A stretch of 64,000 bases of DNA from Pontibacter flavimaris (GCF_001907195.1 NZ_LVWA01000005.1:1-64000), one strand, 5' to 3'. Shown: positions 23,472-33,304, counted from the first letter of the stretch. Made by a program: numbers and translations. The notes: generated by a model from the sequence alone, not told the origin.

Positions 23472-23743
23472 ATGTTTTATAGAAACTCAACGTATGAGAA
23501 CAGAATCAGCTTGAAGTATAAAAAGTCATCATTCTGCAAAAAACCTAATGGAACAGCGTGGGCTTGCTTCAAGGTGTTAAGCCTATACTGCCAGCTACCA
23601 AGATCCTTTCAGGCTGACAACATAACTGAAGCTAATCCGCGCCTTTTATACTTTGTCCAAGCTTAACTTTCTAACATTTAAGACGCAAGGTATTGCATCT
23701 CTACAACTCTCTAACTCCTAAACTCCCCAACTCTTTAACTTTC

Positions 23744-25558
23744 TCAGCTTAGCTCAAACTGCAGCCGCAGCAGGTTGGCGTACATGCCATCCGGGTTCAT
23801 GGACAGCACCTCGTGCGAGCCTTCCTCTACAATCTCGCCGTTCTCGATCACCAGGATCTTATCCACCTTGCGGATGGTGGCCAGGCGGTGGGCGATCACG
23901 ATGGTGGTGCGGCCCTTCATCAGCTCGTCCATGGCCAGCTGCACCAGGCTCTCCGACTCGGAGTCGAGGGCGCTGGTGGCCTCGTCCAGTATAAGTATGG
24001 CCGGGTTCTTCAGGATGGCACGGGCAATGGCCACGCGCTGCCGCTGCCCCCCCGAGAGCTTGATGCCGCGCTCGCCCACCAGGGTATCGAACCCTTCCGG
24101 AAACGACACGATAAAGTCGTAGGCGTTGGCTTTGCGGGCGGCCTCGATGATCTCCGCCTCCGATGCCTCCGGGCGGCCGTAGGCGATGTTCTCGCGGATG
24201 GTGCCCCCGAACAGCAGCACCTCCTGCGGCACCACCCCGATGTTTCCGCGCAGCTCGGTCATGTTCATGTGGCGGATATCGCGGCCGTCCACCGTTATAC
24301 TTCCCCCCGAGAGGTCGTAGTAGCGCATCAGCAGTTGTATGATGGTAGACTTACCGGCCCCGCTGGGGCCCACCAGCGCGACTTTCTCGCCTGCCCTCAC
24401 GGTAAAGCTGATATCGCGCAGCACCTGCAAATCGGGGCGGGTAGGGTAGGAGAAAGCCACGTTCCTGTAGCTGATGTCCCCGTTCACGCGCGGCACCTGG
24501 CTCAGTGCTTTTATACTTTTATCGGTCGGTTCCTCCTCTTCCTGCAGGATCTCCAGGATGCGCTCCGTAGCGCCCAGCGCGGCCTGCACCTTTCCGTAAA
24601 GATCACCCAAACCGCCCACGGAGGCACCTATAAACACGGTATACAAGACAAAGGAAACCAGATCACCCTGCGCGATGTCGCCATTGGCCACCAGCGTCAC
24701 GCCGTACCAGATCACCAGGATGATGCCCCCGAAAAGGCCCACGATGATAAAGGTGATGAAAGCACCCCGGTAGTAGGCCCCTGTAATGGCTGTTTTCACG
24801 GCTTTATCCAGGGTGGTTCTGTAGCGCCCTACCTCGAACATCTCGTTGGTAAAGGCCTTCACGGTGTTTATGGCCTGGAGCGTCTCTTCCACGATCACGT
24901 TGGTGTTGGCCAGCTCGTCCTGCGTTTTCCGGGAGAGCATCTTGATCTTGCGGCCAAACACGAGCGCCAGCGCCACCAGCACCGGGAAGGTGGCCAGCAT
25001 GAACAGCGAGAGCTTGATGGAGGTCCACATGATGACGATAACCCCCACAATCAGCGTGGTGATCTGGCGGAAGAGCTCGGCCAGCGTGATGGACATGGCA
25101 TCCTGCACCTGCGCCACATCGGTGGTGATGCGGCTGGTGATCTCGCCTACGCGGCGTTTCTCATAAAAAGAGATGGGCAGCTGCACGAATTTGCTGTAGA
25201 GGTCGCGGCGGATGTCGGCCACGGCGTTCTCGCTTACCTGCGCAAAAAAGTATACCCGGAAGAAGGAGAAGATACCCTGCAGCAGGATGACGGCAAAAAG
25301 CCCCATGGCGATCAGGTTGATGTCCTGAAGCGGGCTGATGGCATCGTTGGAGGAATCGAAAAGCTTACCTACCAGGTAAGGGAAGGCCATCATGGTAAGG
25401 CTGGAGAGGGCCAGGAACACGAGGCCGATGATGAATTTATACTTGTAGGGAAGTACGTAGCCAAAGATCTGGAGGCCCCGGCGAAAATTCTCTCTGGTGA
25501 TCTTCTTTCTGCCTTCTTTATCCTGTTCGCCGCTAGACCCGAATCCGCGTTTTGCCAT
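23744..25558 (-). CDS. ABC exporter (fused membrane and ATPase domains)
   Basis: A 604-residue half-transporter of the ABCB/MsbA type: six membrane helices in residues 35-320 and an ATPase domain in 350-600. The ATPase has Walker A GPSGAGKST near 397, signature LSGGQRQR near 500 and Walker B ILILDEATSALD near 520, with a preceding ERGIKLSGG D-loop pattern. It should work as a homodimer exporting lipid, peptide or drug; substrate unknown. A TACCTTTG promoter box sits about 120 bases upstream. No accessory gene is adjacent, so a general role is likely. Confidence 0.9.
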   Translation of the reverse strand: MAKRGFGSSGEQDKEGRKKITRENFRRGLQIFGYVLPYKYKFIIGLVFLALSSLTMMAFPYLVGKLFDSSNDAISPLQDINLIAMGLFAVILLQGIFSFFRVYFFAQVSENAVADIRRDLYSKFVQLPISFYEKRRVGEITSRITTDVAQVQDAMSITLAELFRQITTLIVGVIVIMWTSIKLSLFMLATFPVLVALALVFGRKIKMLSRKTQDELANTNVIVEETLQAINTVKAFTNEMFEVGRYRTTLDKAVKTAITGAYYRGAFITFIIVGLFGGIILVIWYGVTLVANGDIAQGDLVSFVLYTVFIGASVGGLGDLYGKVQAALGATERILEILQEEEEPTDKSIKALSQVPRVNGDISYRNVAFSYPTRPDLQVLRDISFTVRAGEKVALVGPSGAGKSTIIQLLMRYYDLSGGSITVDGRDIRHMNMTELRGNIGVVPQEVLLFGGTIRENIAYGRPEASEAEIIEAARKANAYDFIVSFPEGFDTLVGERGIKLSGGQRQRVAIARAILKNPAILILDEATSALDSESESLVQLAMDELMKGRTTIVIAHRLATIRKVDKILVIENGEIVEEGSHEVLSMNPDGMYANLLRLQFELS

Positions 25559-25680
25559 TAATTATGAGCTGCTTAAAATGTGTAAAAGCCTGGCCGGCCA
25601 AGTGAGTCCGGCCTGCCTGTAAGGGACGGTGGTATAACAGCTAAACCCGCTAGAAGATGCCACCTGCCCGCAAAATATTG

Positions 25681-25688
25681 CAAAGGTA
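25681..25688 (-). promoter_or_regulatory. Promoter -7 box for the ABC exporter
   Basis: The minus strand reads TACCTTTG, an exact TAnnTTTG match, about 120 bases upstream of the exporter ATG. No certain -33 element is seen. Confidence 0.5.
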
Positions 25689-25872
25689 AGCAATATGTGG
25701 GAAAGTACGGGTGGTTTGTAGCGGATCGGCGGCGGCGTTTCAGGTTGCAACTGTACCCAAGCGCTTTTCTGATCTTCTGGTAGTAGCCGGTTGTACAGGT
25801 TGCCACTGCTACTGCCGCTGGCTAACTGTGATTTTTTATACTTTATACTTGCAGCCATACTTATATACTTTC

Positions 25873-26227
25873 TCTGGCGCAAGTCTCCAGACTTGTGTCC
25901 TGCGGATGATGTCGGGTCTCTGACTTGACAGGCTTGAAAAGCCATACTTATACTTGAACTGTACTTTTTACTTCGGCTATACTTCCCTGGCCTCAGCCTC
26001 CTGCAACTGGAAACAGGCTATACTTTCTAGCTTTCGCTGATCCTCCAGACTCACTTGCCTACCGTTGCACATCATACTTTGGCTCCCTCTAGCCCGGGAG
26101 GGCTCGTCCTCGGGCATCGCGCTGTGTTCCCTTCCTTTGCTCCTGCGTCGCAATGCCCTTTCAGGGCACCGGAATCTCACAAGGCGCTCAACCCAAGGAC
26201 TGGGATCAGATTCGATAGCTTCTGCTA
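25873..26227 (-). repeat. Dispersed intergenic repeat, copy 3
   Basis: Minus-strand copy of the family at 41-458. Read on the plus strand it runs TCTGGCGCAAGTCTCCAGACTT, then CTAGCTTTCGCTGATCCTCC, AGCCCGGGAGGGCTCGTCC and GGCGCTCAACCCAAGGACTG. It lies in the gene-free interval 25559-26544. To its right sit a TTAGATAAGGAGGGG hairpin block (about 26318-26345) and a CCCTCCCCTG-TTTTT-AGGGGAGGG hairpin (about 26365-26390), both also found in other islands. Confidence 0.75.
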
Positions 26228-26485
26228 TTACAACTGTCCCCTTGAGGGGACTATAGGGGTGTTTATACTTTGACTATGCAACTTATACTTCAGCCAAAGC
26301 AACTACAGATTCCCCACCTTAGATAAGGAGGGGCAGGGGTGGTTGGACCCGGTATTGCAAAGCCCCCTCCCCTGTTTTTAGGGGAGGGTTGGGGAGGGGT
26401 GAAAGCTGGGGTGAGGAACCGGCACAGCGAAAACTCCCTCTCCTGTTTTTAAGGGAAGGTGCAGTCCATTGCGAAGAAGCTGGTG

Positions 26486-26529
26486 AATAAAGCAAACGCC
26501 CTCCTCCGAAGAACGGAAGAGGGCGTTTG
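26486..26529 (-). terminator. Intrinsic terminator of the second symporter gene
   Basis: An 11-bp stem (CAAACGCCCTC / GAGGGCGTTTG) lies directly after the symporter stop on the minus strand, followed by a T-rich tail. Confidence 0.8.
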
Positions 26530-26544
26530 AAAGCCTGGAAAAGC

Positions 26545-28023
26545 CTAAACCGTGGTTTGCTCCCGGGCCAGTTCCAGTTCGTCGATCTTGCCCGTGGAAA
26601 CCGCCATCAGGCCGATGAAGGTGAGCAGGCCGTTGAGGATCAGCACCTCGAAGCCGAACTCGTAGCCCCAGAACCAGTCCACGGAGTTATAGCTCAGGAT
26701 GAGGGTAAGCAGCGGCGCGATGATGCAAACGGCAGGCACAAGCTTGTCGCGCACGGCCCGCCTGGTGTAGATGCCGAAAGTATAAAGGCCCAGCAGTGGC
26801 CCGTACGTATAACCGGCCACCTTAAACACGGCGGTTACCACACTGTCGTTGTTCAGGATATCAAAAATGATGATCACAACGCCCATCAGCACGGACATGC
26901 CGGCGTGAACGATGTAGCGCAGGCGCACGCGCTCCTGCTCCGGACGGTCCTTGAAGTTAAGGAAGTCCACGCAGAAGGAGGTGGTCAGCGCCGTGAGCGC
27001 CGAGTCGGCGGAGGCGTAGGTGATGGCGATGATGCCAAGTATAAACACGATGCCCGCAAAGTATGAGAAGTGGTTCAGGGCCAGGAACGGGAACACATCA
27101 TCGCCGCGCTCCGGCAGGGCAATGCCCTTGGCGTTGGCGTAGATGTAAAGCAAAGCGCCCAGCGCCAGGAACAGGATGTTCACGAACACCAGGATGATGC
27201 TGAACCAGAACATGTTCTTCTGGGCATCGCCCAGGTTTTTGCAGCTCAGGTTCTTCTGCATCATGTCCTGGTCCAGGCCCGTCATCACGATGGCGATGAA
27301 AGCACCGGCGAAGAACTGCTTGAGAAAGTACTTGCTATCCTTGAAATCCCAGTAAAACACCTGCGAGTAATCGCTGGCCTGTACCGTGTCAATCAATCCC
27401 TGGAAACCCAGGTTCAGCTCGTCGGAGATGAGCCAGATGCTGACGCCAACGGCCACCAGCATGGCGGTTGTCTGGAAGGTGTCGGTCCAGATAATGGTTT
27501 TCATGCCACCCCGGAACGTGTACACCCAGATAAGGGCGATGCTGATGAGCACGGAGACGGAGAAGGGAATGCCAAAGTCATCGAAAACTGCAAGTTGCAG
27601 CACGCCCGCCACCAGGAAAAGGCGGATGGCCGCCCCCAGGGTGCGCGAGAGCAGGAAGAAGGCTGCACCCGTTTTGTACGACCACCACCCGAAGCGGTCT
27701 TCCAGGTATGTATAGATCGATACCAGGTTCATGCGGTAATAGAGCGGCATGAGTACCGTGGCAATCACGAAGTAGCCCAACAGGTAGCCCAGCACAAACT
27801 GCAGGTACGAAAACTGGGCCGTTGCCACCATACCTGGAATCGACACGAACGTAACCCCCGACAGCGAGGTGCCGATCATACCGAAAGCTACCACATACCA
27901 GGGCGAGGAGCGGTTGGCCAGGAAGAATGTCTCAGAGTCGGAGTTGCGGCTGGTGAGGTATGAGATAAAGATCAGGACACAGAAGTAGGCGATAATCAGG
28001 CCTATGATAAGGGTTGAAGACAT
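26545..28023 (-). CDS. Sodium:solute symporter (SSS family), second copy
   Basis: A 492-residue transporter of the solute:sodium symporter family with about 13 helices. The N-terminal region has RSSPWYVVAFGMIGTSLSGVTFVSIPG, and the helix 8 sodium-site region reads GIIAITYASADSALTALTTSFC, as in other family members. It differs clearly from the larger symporter at 15232-16947. Substrate unknown. It is a single-gene unit with a terminator right after it. A TATATTTG sequence (minus strand, near 28058-28065) could be its -7 box. Confidence 0.85.
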   Translation of the reverse strand: MSSTLIIGLIIAYFCVLIFISYLTSRNSDSETFFLANRSSPWYVVAFGMIGTSLSGVTFVSIPGMVATAQFSYLQFVLGYLLGYFVIATVLMPLYYRMNLVSIYTYLEDRFGWWSYKTGAAFFLLSRTLGAAIRLFLVAGVLQLAVFDDFGIPFSVSVLISIALIWVYTFRGGMKTIIWTDTFQTTAMLVAVGVSIWLISDELNLGFQGLIDTVQASDYSQVFYWDFKDSKYFLKQFFAGAFIAIVMTGLDQDMMQKNLSCKNLGDAQKNMFWFSIILVFVNILFLALGALLYIYANAKGIALPERGDDVFPFLALNHFSYFAGIVFILGIIAITYASADSALTALTTSFCVDFLNFKDRPEQERVRLRYIVHAGMSVLMGVVIIIFDILNNDSVVTAVFKVAGYTYGPLLGLYTFGIYTRRAVRDKLVPAVCIIAPLLTLILSYNSVDWFWGYEFGFEVLILNGLLTFIGLMAVSTGKIDELELAREQTTV

Positions 28024-28090
28024 AGTGCAGGCAGTGGTTCGTGAACGTTCTAATTCACAAATATAGCAAAACTATGCTGCCACGCCATGC

Positions 28091-29107
28091 CTAAATAAGG
28101 TCCTGCAGCAGCACAGCCTCCCCGATGGCCGGGATGCGCAACCCCTGCAGCATGCCCGAGGCGGCAATCTGCTCCAGCAGGCGCACCGGCTCGCTCGGTG
28201 GCTCGTCCGAGAGGTCGTAAGTGCCGTAGTGCATGGGGATGAAGGTGCCGCCGTGCAGCAGGTTGTACGCTTTCACGGCCTCGTGCGGGCTCAGGTGGCT
28301 TTTCTGCATCAGAAACGACGGCTTGTAGGCACCCACCGGCATCAGGCACACATCCATGGGGCCGAGCAGCTCCTCTATTTCCTCGAAGTGCGGGGCAAAG
28401 CCCGTGTCGCCGGCAAAGTATAGCGTGTGGGTGGGCGTTTTCAGCACAAAGCTGCCCCAGAGCACCTTGTTCATGTCCGTCAGGCCGCGGCGGTGCCAGT
28501 GCGAGGCGGGCATAAAGTATACCTCCACGCTGTCGGGCACCAGGTCATACTTCTGGTACCAACCCGCCTCCTGGTAGGGCAGGTGCGGGTTTATACTTCG
28601 CAGGATGTCGCCGGCGCGCAGCGGGGCCAGCGCCTTTACCTGCGGGTTGGCCCCGTAAACCGTCTGCAGCGATTTCTTGTCGAGGTGGTCGCGGTGTGCG
28701 TGGGAGAGCAGCAGGAAATCGATGTTGCGGAGGTCCTCCGGCGCGCAGGGTGTCCCTACCCGTCGTTTCAACATCGGAATGTCGTACAGGGCCGGGTCGG
28801 TGAGGAAGGTGATGCCGTTGAGGCGGATGAAAAAGGAGGAGTGCCCCAGCCATACCAGCATGTCGCGCTCGTCGTGCAGAAAATCCTTCCCTTCCTGCAC
28901 GTGCGGCGTGTAGTGGTCCAGCTTCTTCTGATCCCGCTGCGGGTTTCGGCTTAGTTGCCACTTCAGCACCTGGCTGAAATCGGGGTTGAAGAGCTCGTCG
29001 CCATTGGCGAAGCGTCCGTTTACGGTTTTGTTGCCTCTGTAGCCGGGTTTTATGGTTTCGAGGCGCTCGTTTTTTATGTGGCGGATGTGGTTGTTTTTCT
29101 GCTGCAA
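28091..29107 (-). CDS. MBL-fold metal hydrolase, UlaG/NAPE-PLD-like
   Basis: A 338-residue beta-lactamase-fold metallohydrolase without signal peptide. The metal motif SHAHRDHLD is at about residues 130-138, with ASHWHRR near 186 and the GDTGF of the second metal ligand near 215; MHYGTYD near 290 adds the last His. The whole pattern, including LVWLGHSSFFIRL near the start and HLSPHEAVKA, is that of the NAPE-PLD/UlaG-like subgroup (phospholipid phosphodiesterase or lactonase). Substrate is unknown. It stands alone between two single genes. Confidence 0.85.
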   Translation of the reverse strand: MQQKNNHIRHIKNERLETIKPGYRGNKTVNGRFANGDELFNPDFSQVLKWQLSRNPQRDQKKLDHYTPHVQEGKDFLHDERDMLVWLGHSSFFIRLNGITFLTDPALYDIPMLKRRVGTPCAPEDLRNIDFLLLSHAHRDHLDKKSLQTVYGANPQVKALAPLRAGDILRSINPHLPYQEAGWYQKYDLVPDSVEVYFMPASHWHRRGLTDMNKVLWGSFVLKTPTHTLYFAGDTGFAPHFEEIEELLGPMDVCLMPVGAYKPSFLMQKSHLSPHEAVKAYNLLHGGTFIPMHYGTYDLSDEPPSEPVRLLEQIAASGMLQGLRIPAIGEAVLLQDLI

Positions 29108-29258
29108 AGTTTGTCTTCGTTAGGGTTTCCTGGCGAAAGCCGAGCGCAAAGGGTAATATGGGCTCCTCGCGTGCGTCGTGCCTCTGGGTTTGCATCACAC
29201 TAATATACTTCAGAAACGGAAAAATAGGTTATGCAAGGCTGATTTTGGAAGGGCCGCT

Positions 29259-29297
29259 AAAAAAAAGCGCCTCCTGCAGGTACAGGGAAGCGCTTTT
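29259..29297 (-). terminator. Intrinsic terminator
   Basis: AAAAGCGC and GCGCTTTT frame a hairpin just downstream of the beta-barrel-like gene, with a run of eight A's on the plus strand giving a T-tract on the minus strand. Confidence 0.6.
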
Positions 29298-29324
29298 ATA
29301 CTTGCTGTGGGGTATCCTAAACGC

Positions 29325-29996
29325 TTACCAGTAGCCGTACCTGCTGCCGTAGGCCGGTGAGTAGAAATGATTACCGTAAGGCGAAGCGCCATCGGTATAA
29401 CGAATACCGCCGGTGACACTAAAATGCTCCGTGATCTTATAGGTCGCCTTAAAATCGGCGCCCATGCGGCCGGGGCTGTAAAAGCTGTTGTTATTAAACT
29501 GGTTGGCGGGCACGTTCGAGAAATCGCGCCAGATGTTGCCGCTCAGGATCAGGCGATCGCTGGCCAGGTAATCCACGCCCACGCTGGCCATGTAGTGGCT
29601 GCCGCCGCCGTTGCGGTAAACAACGGTGTTGCCCTCAGGGCCGGTTAGCGGCAGGTTATAGCCAGAAGTATGCACGTAGGCCAGGCTGGTGTTTACCCGG
29701 AAGCGGTTGCTGACCTGATAACGCACGGAGGGCTCCACATAGGTGGCGCTGCCAAAGCCGTTGCTGATGCTGGCCCCCATGTTCAGGCCATAGCTCAGTT
29801 TCGGGCCCTGCCAGGCGGGTTTGCTGCGCTTGGTTTGCTCTGGTGTGGCTGCGGCTACAGGGGCGGTTTGCGCCACGGTCGGAACGGGGGCAGCCTCCAG
29901 GCTTGGCTTCACGTCCTGGGCCATACTTTGGCCGGCGTAGAGCGGCCCAGCGGCCAGTAATATTATGAATATATTTTTCACGTGGAAATGGCTCAA
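29325..29996 (-). CDS. Exported hypothetical protein, probable outer-membrane beta-barrel
   Basis: A 223-residue protein with a signal peptide (NIFIILLAAGPLYAGQSMAQ). After a Thr/Pro-rich linker (residues 30-58) the rest is a repeated strand pattern (LSYGLNMGASISNGFGSATYVE, RFRVNTSLAYVHTSGYN, DYLASDRLILSGNIWRDFS, TYKITEHFSVTGGIRYT), ending in a Tyr-rich YGSRYGYW tail. It resembles small outer-membrane barrels of Bacteroidota that lack an assigned name. Function unknown. Alone on its transcript. Confidence 0.6.
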   Translation of the reverse strand: MSHFHVKNIFIILLAAGPLYAGQSMAQDVKPSLEAAPVPTVAQTAPVAAATPEQTKRSKPAWQGPKLSYGLNMGASISNGFGSATYVEPSVRYQVSNRFRVNTSLAYVHTSGYNLPLTGPEGNTVVYRNGGGSHYMASVGVDYLASDRLILSGNIWRDFSNVPANQFNNNSFYSPGRMGADFKATYKITEHFSVTGGIRYTDGASPYGNHFYSPAYGSRYGYW

Positions 29997-30077
29997 GTAT
30001 AAATTCTTATACTAAGGTAGGGCTTCGATGGTTCAAAAGCAAAACGCAGGCACTACCTTTAAAGTATAGCTTGCCTG

Positions 30078-31910
30078 CTATTTCGCCTTGGAACCCAGCC
30101 AGGCCGCCCGGCGCGCCTCTATCTCCGGCGTCAGCTGCTTGCCTATACTTTCAAAGGGCACCACCTCCAGCGTCTGCACCTCCTCCAGCACCAGCGTGGC
30201 CTGGCGCGGCTGGCCCAGGCGGCTATAGGTGAGGGCCATACTTTCGCCCGGCTTGCGGTTCTTCAGTGCCTTTTGCAGGTCTTTCTCTTTTCTGATCTTG
30301 CGGCCATCGAGCGTCAGGAGCACATCGCCCCGCTCCAAGCCGGCTTTATAGGCTTCGGAGCCCACATAGGTGCCATTCCGGATCACTGCGCCCTCGTCCT
30401 TGTAATCCAGGTACAACTGGCCCAGGGTCGCCTCCCCCGGTTTGGCCTTGCGCAGCTCCAGCCCCACGCCGGCCAGCAGGGGCGCATAGTCCGGCAACGC
30501 GCTGCCGAACACACTTTGCTCAAAGAAACGCTTTGCAAACGCGGCGTCGCCACTTACCGCTGCCAATGTCTCCTGCACGTTAGCCATGGAATAGGGCTTT
30601 TCGGGAACGCCATACTTTAGCCAGAGGGCCTGCATAAAGTCATCCAGCGTTTTGTCGTACTGCTGGCGCAGGGTCATGTCCAGGGCCAGGCCCAGCATGC
30701 TGCCGTAGGTGTAGTAGGAGATAAAGGTGTTGTGGCGGTTCACGGGATCCACGGATCGGGCGGCGTCCACAAAGGGGGCCTGCCGGCTCATTTCCACCAG
30801 GCTGTGGTACTGCCGCCCCGGCGAGAGCAGCACGTAATTCAGGTCCCCGGCTAGGTCAGACGCATACTTTTTCAGGTCGTAGATGCCGCTGCGGGTCATC
30901 GTCAGGTCGCCGTAGTAGCTGGTAAAGCCCTCGGCCAGCCACAGCGCCTCGCTCATGTTCGCCTCCTGGAAGTTGAACGGTTCCAGGGATTGCGGGCGGA
31001 TGCGCTCCACGTTCCAGGCATGGAAGAACTCATGCGACACCGTGTTGAGCAGCGGGCCCATGGCGGAGGCCAGTGGCCTGGAGCTGGTGAGGATGGTGGA
31101 GTTGCGGTGCTCCATGCCATCGCCGGCGGCCTGCGGCATGTAACAGCCAATAAAAGTATAGCGGCCGAAGTCAAAGTCGGGCAACTGCCCGAATACTGCC
31201 TGCTGCTCGGCCACAATGGCCTTGGTGTGATCCACGTACTCCTGAAACTGCTCCTGGGTGCCCTGGTGGTGCAGTGCCACCTGTATGGTTTTGGGTTTAC
31301 CGCCGTCATGTACCGTCCACTCGGCAAAATCAAAGTCGCTGAGCTCGGTGGGGCTATCCATCAGGTACTGGAAGTTAGGGGCGAAGTAGGTGTTGCCCTC
31401 TTCCTGCCGCAGCTGGGTGGCCACCTTCCAGTTGCTGCCCTCAGGGATGTGAAACGTGACGTAGGCCGGCGCCTCCTCGAAACCGCGCGCATACATCAGG
31501 CTGGCAGGCGCGTTCAGGTGGGCGTGCGTTTCGTCCACGCCGGCATAGGTGCCGTCGGCATGGTCGGCAAATAAGGTATAGCTGATGGAGGCGCTGCCGT
31601 CGTGGCCCAGCACAGCCCACTCGCTGGTGTTCAGGCGCAGGAGCTGCAGCGGCTGCCCTTGCGCGTTCGAGGCCCGCACGTTGTACACGTTCTTGGCAAA
31701 CTCATGGATGGCGTAGCGCCCCGGCGAGGAGCGTGGCATCAACACTTTCAGGGTATCGGTCTGAATATCAGAAAAGGAAACATTTATCTCTGCCTCGTGG
31801 TGCACTGCGTTCGGGAACGAGAGTTGATACCTTACCTGCTGCTGCGCCAGTGCCGGCTGTGCCCCCAGGCTCAGCGCCAGGCCCAGGAGCCCGTATAATG
31901 TAGGTTTCAT
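30078..31910 (-). CDS. M61-family metallopeptidase with PDZ domain
   Basis: Exported peptidase of 610 residues (signal peptide GLLGLALSLGAQPALA). The zinc motif HEFFHAWNVERIRP starts at residue 293, followed by the glutamate ligand in EALWLAEGFTSYYGDL, the combination of the M61 glycyl-aminopeptidase family. The C-terminal part (about residues 500-570) has YVGSEAYKAGLERGDVLLTLDG, a PDZ domain. The N-terminal M61 beta-sandwich occupies residues 25-190. Likely an N-terminal Gly/Ala-cleaving or peptide-trimming periplasmic enzyme; the precise role is unknown. Monocistronic. Confidence 0.9.
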   Translation of the reverse strand: MKPTLYGLLGLALSLGAQPALAQQQVRYQLSFPNAVHHEAEINVSFSDIQTDTLKVLMPRSSPGRYAIHEFAKNVYNVRASNAQGQPLQLLRLNTSEWAVLGHDGSASISYTLFADHADGTYAGVDETHAHLNAPASLMYARGFEEAPAYVTFHIPEGSNWKVATQLRQEEGNTYFAPNFQYLMDSPTELSDFDFAEWTVHDGGKPKTIQVALHHQGTQEQFQEYVDHTKAIVAEQQAVFGQLPDFDFGRYTFIGCYMPQAAGDGMEHRNSTILTSSRPLASAMGPLLNTVSHEFFHAWNVERIRPQSLEPFNFQEANMSEALWLAEGFTSYYGDLTMTRSGIYDLKKYASDLAGDLNYVLLSPGRQYHSLVEMSRQAPFVDAARSVDPVNRHNTFISYYTYGSMLGLALDMTLRQQYDKTLDDFMQALWLKYGVPEKPYSMANVQETLAAVSGDAAFAKRFFEQSVFGSALPDYAPLLAGVGLELRKAKPGEATLGQLYLDYKDEGAVIRNGTYVGSEAYKAGLERGDVLLTLDGRKIRKEKDLQKALKNRKPGESMALTYSRLGQPRQATLVLEEVQTLEVVPFESIGKQLTPEIEARRAAWLGSKAK

Positions 31911-32097
31911 TGCTTATATCAGTATAGTTGAAAGTATAAATATAGGGATTGGCAAATGGGGGAGCAACTCTAATCAATTATCAGTTAACAGTTAGCAGTT
32001 ATCAATTATGTGTTGCCAGGTACCTCTATCTTTATCTACCTCTAAGGAGCAATCTTATATGCTCCATAACTTTCTAACTTTTTAACCCTCTAACTTT

Positions 32098-32766
32098 CTA
32101 ACTCCCAAACTCCTCAACTCTCCCAAACGCTTTGGTCTGCACCATGCCGCCGTAGAACGTCTGGCTATACTTTTGCTCCAGTCCCAGCGCTGTAAAATGG
32201 GCGCGATAATCGGGTAGTTGCCTGGCCTGCACATCGCTCATCAACCCAAAGAAAGTATACATGCCTTTTATGAGGAGCCGCTGCCACCAGGGCGGGGGCT
32301 GCTGCACGGGCCAGAAATCAGCAAAAAGCCACTGGCCGCCGGGGGCCAGGGCCGAGGCTAGTTTATACATGAGCTGGTGCAGGCGCTGCGGCGGGAAAAG
32401 ATCCAGCAGGAAAGGGGTAATGAGGACGTCGAACTGCTCCTGCGGAAGTATACTTTGCTCGGTGCCCAGCCGGAAAGTAACGTGGCAGGTATGAGGGTTT
32501 CTATACTTTTCATACTTCTGCCGGGCGCGCTGCAGCATGGCCGGGGCGGCGTCCAGGTATAGTATGTCCAGCCGTTTGCCTGTTTGCAGGAGTTGCTCCA
32601 GCAGCCAGCCGGTGCCGCCGCCTATCACCAGCACCCGCGCCTGCCGCGGCACGAAGGGCAGCAGCGCCAGCTGTGCCTGCTGCAGCGTGTGGCCGTACAC
32701 CAGCCGCGCCAGGGCATCATAGAAAAAGGCTACTCGGTTAAATCCGCTGTCGGGGAGCTGGGGCAA
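32098..32766 (-). CDS. Class I SAM methyltransferase
   Basis: A 222-residue methyltransferase: ARVLVIGGGTGWLLEQLLQ (motif I) near residue 45, LYLDAAPAMLQRARQKY near 72, FDVLITPFLLDLFPPQRLHQL near 115 and SALAPGGQWLFADFW near 145. No signal peptide. The substrate region is short and the whole enzyme is the minimal fold. Function unknown. Its stop region overlaps a CTAACTTTCTAACTCCCAAACT simple repeat found also near 23700. Neighbours (M61 peptidase and a CinA-C protein) do not explain it. Confidence 0.8.
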   Translation of the reverse strand: MPQLPDSGFNRVAFFYDALARLVYGHTLQQAQLALLPFVPRQARVLVIGGGTGWLLEQLLQTGKRLDILYLDAAPAMLQRARQKYEKYRNPHTCHVTFRLGTEQSILPQEQFDVLITPFLLDLFPPQRLHQLMYKLASALAPGGQWLFADFWPVQQPPPWWQRLLIKGMYTFFGLMSDVQARQLPDYRAHFTALGLEQKYSQTFYGGMVQTKAFGRVEEFGS

Positions 32767-32800
32767 GGTATGGGCAGTGGGTGAAGGCGCAAAATAACGA

Positions 32801-33304
32801 TTAGCGGTTGTAATGCTGCTCCACCACGCCTTTTAGTTTATCAAAGATAAAATCGACGAGCTGCTTGCGCACGCTTTCGGTGTTGCCTTTAAAAACCTCC
32901 CGGAACTCCTCGGCCTTGCCGTCATACAGGAAGCTGACGAACATGGTGCCCACGGGCTTTTCCTCGGTTTCGGAACCGCCGGGGCCGGCCAGGCCGGTGG
33001 TGGCGATACTGATGTCCGCGCCCAGAAGCTTCCGCAGGCCCATCACCAGCTCGTTGGTTACCTGCTGCGACTCAGCGGTGTACAGGTCCAGCGTTTCCTT
33101 CTTCACGCCCAGCAGTTTTTGCTTCACCTCCGGCTGGTACACCACCAGGCTGCCTTTCAGCACCTCGCTGCTGCCCTTGGCTTTCACAAATTCAGAGGCC
33201 AGCATGCCGGCCGTGCAACTCTCGGCAAAAGCAACCGTCAGCCCTTTGTCCTTCAGGCCCATCATCAGCTCTGTAAGCTCCTTTTCGTTCATTTTTTGGT
33301 TCAT
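32801..33304 (-). CDS. pncC: Nicotinamide-nucleotide amidohydrolase (CinA C-terminal domain)
   Basis: A stand-alone CinA C-terminal (PncC) domain of 167 residues that hydrolyses NMN to nicotinate mononucleotide plus ammonia in NAD recycling. Signature residues: FAESCTAGMLASEF with the nucleophilic Ser/Cys/Thr around residues 27-34, GSLVVYQPEVKQKLLGV near 50, and ATTGLAGPGGSETEEKPVG near 96. No N-terminal MoaB-like domain, so this is the short form. Two in-frame ATGs (positions 1 and 5) are both possible. The gene is 48 bases downstream of thpR, so a two-gene unit is likely. Confidence 0.85.
   Translation of the reverse strand: MNQKMNEKELTELMMGLKDKGLTVAFAESCTAGMLASEFVKAKGSSEVLKGSLVVYQPEVKQKLLGVKKETLDLYTAESQQVTNELVMGLRKLLGADISIATTGLAGPGGSETEEKPVGTMFVSFLYDGKAEEFREVFKGNTESVRKQLVDFIFDKLKGVVEQHYNR

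Noticed and set aside
23813..25561. Long plus-strand frame of 582 codons opposite the ABC exporter
   Set aside because: The antisense frame is rich in His, Gln and Gly typical of a reversed GC-rich gene, and the minus-strand gene has full ABC motifs.
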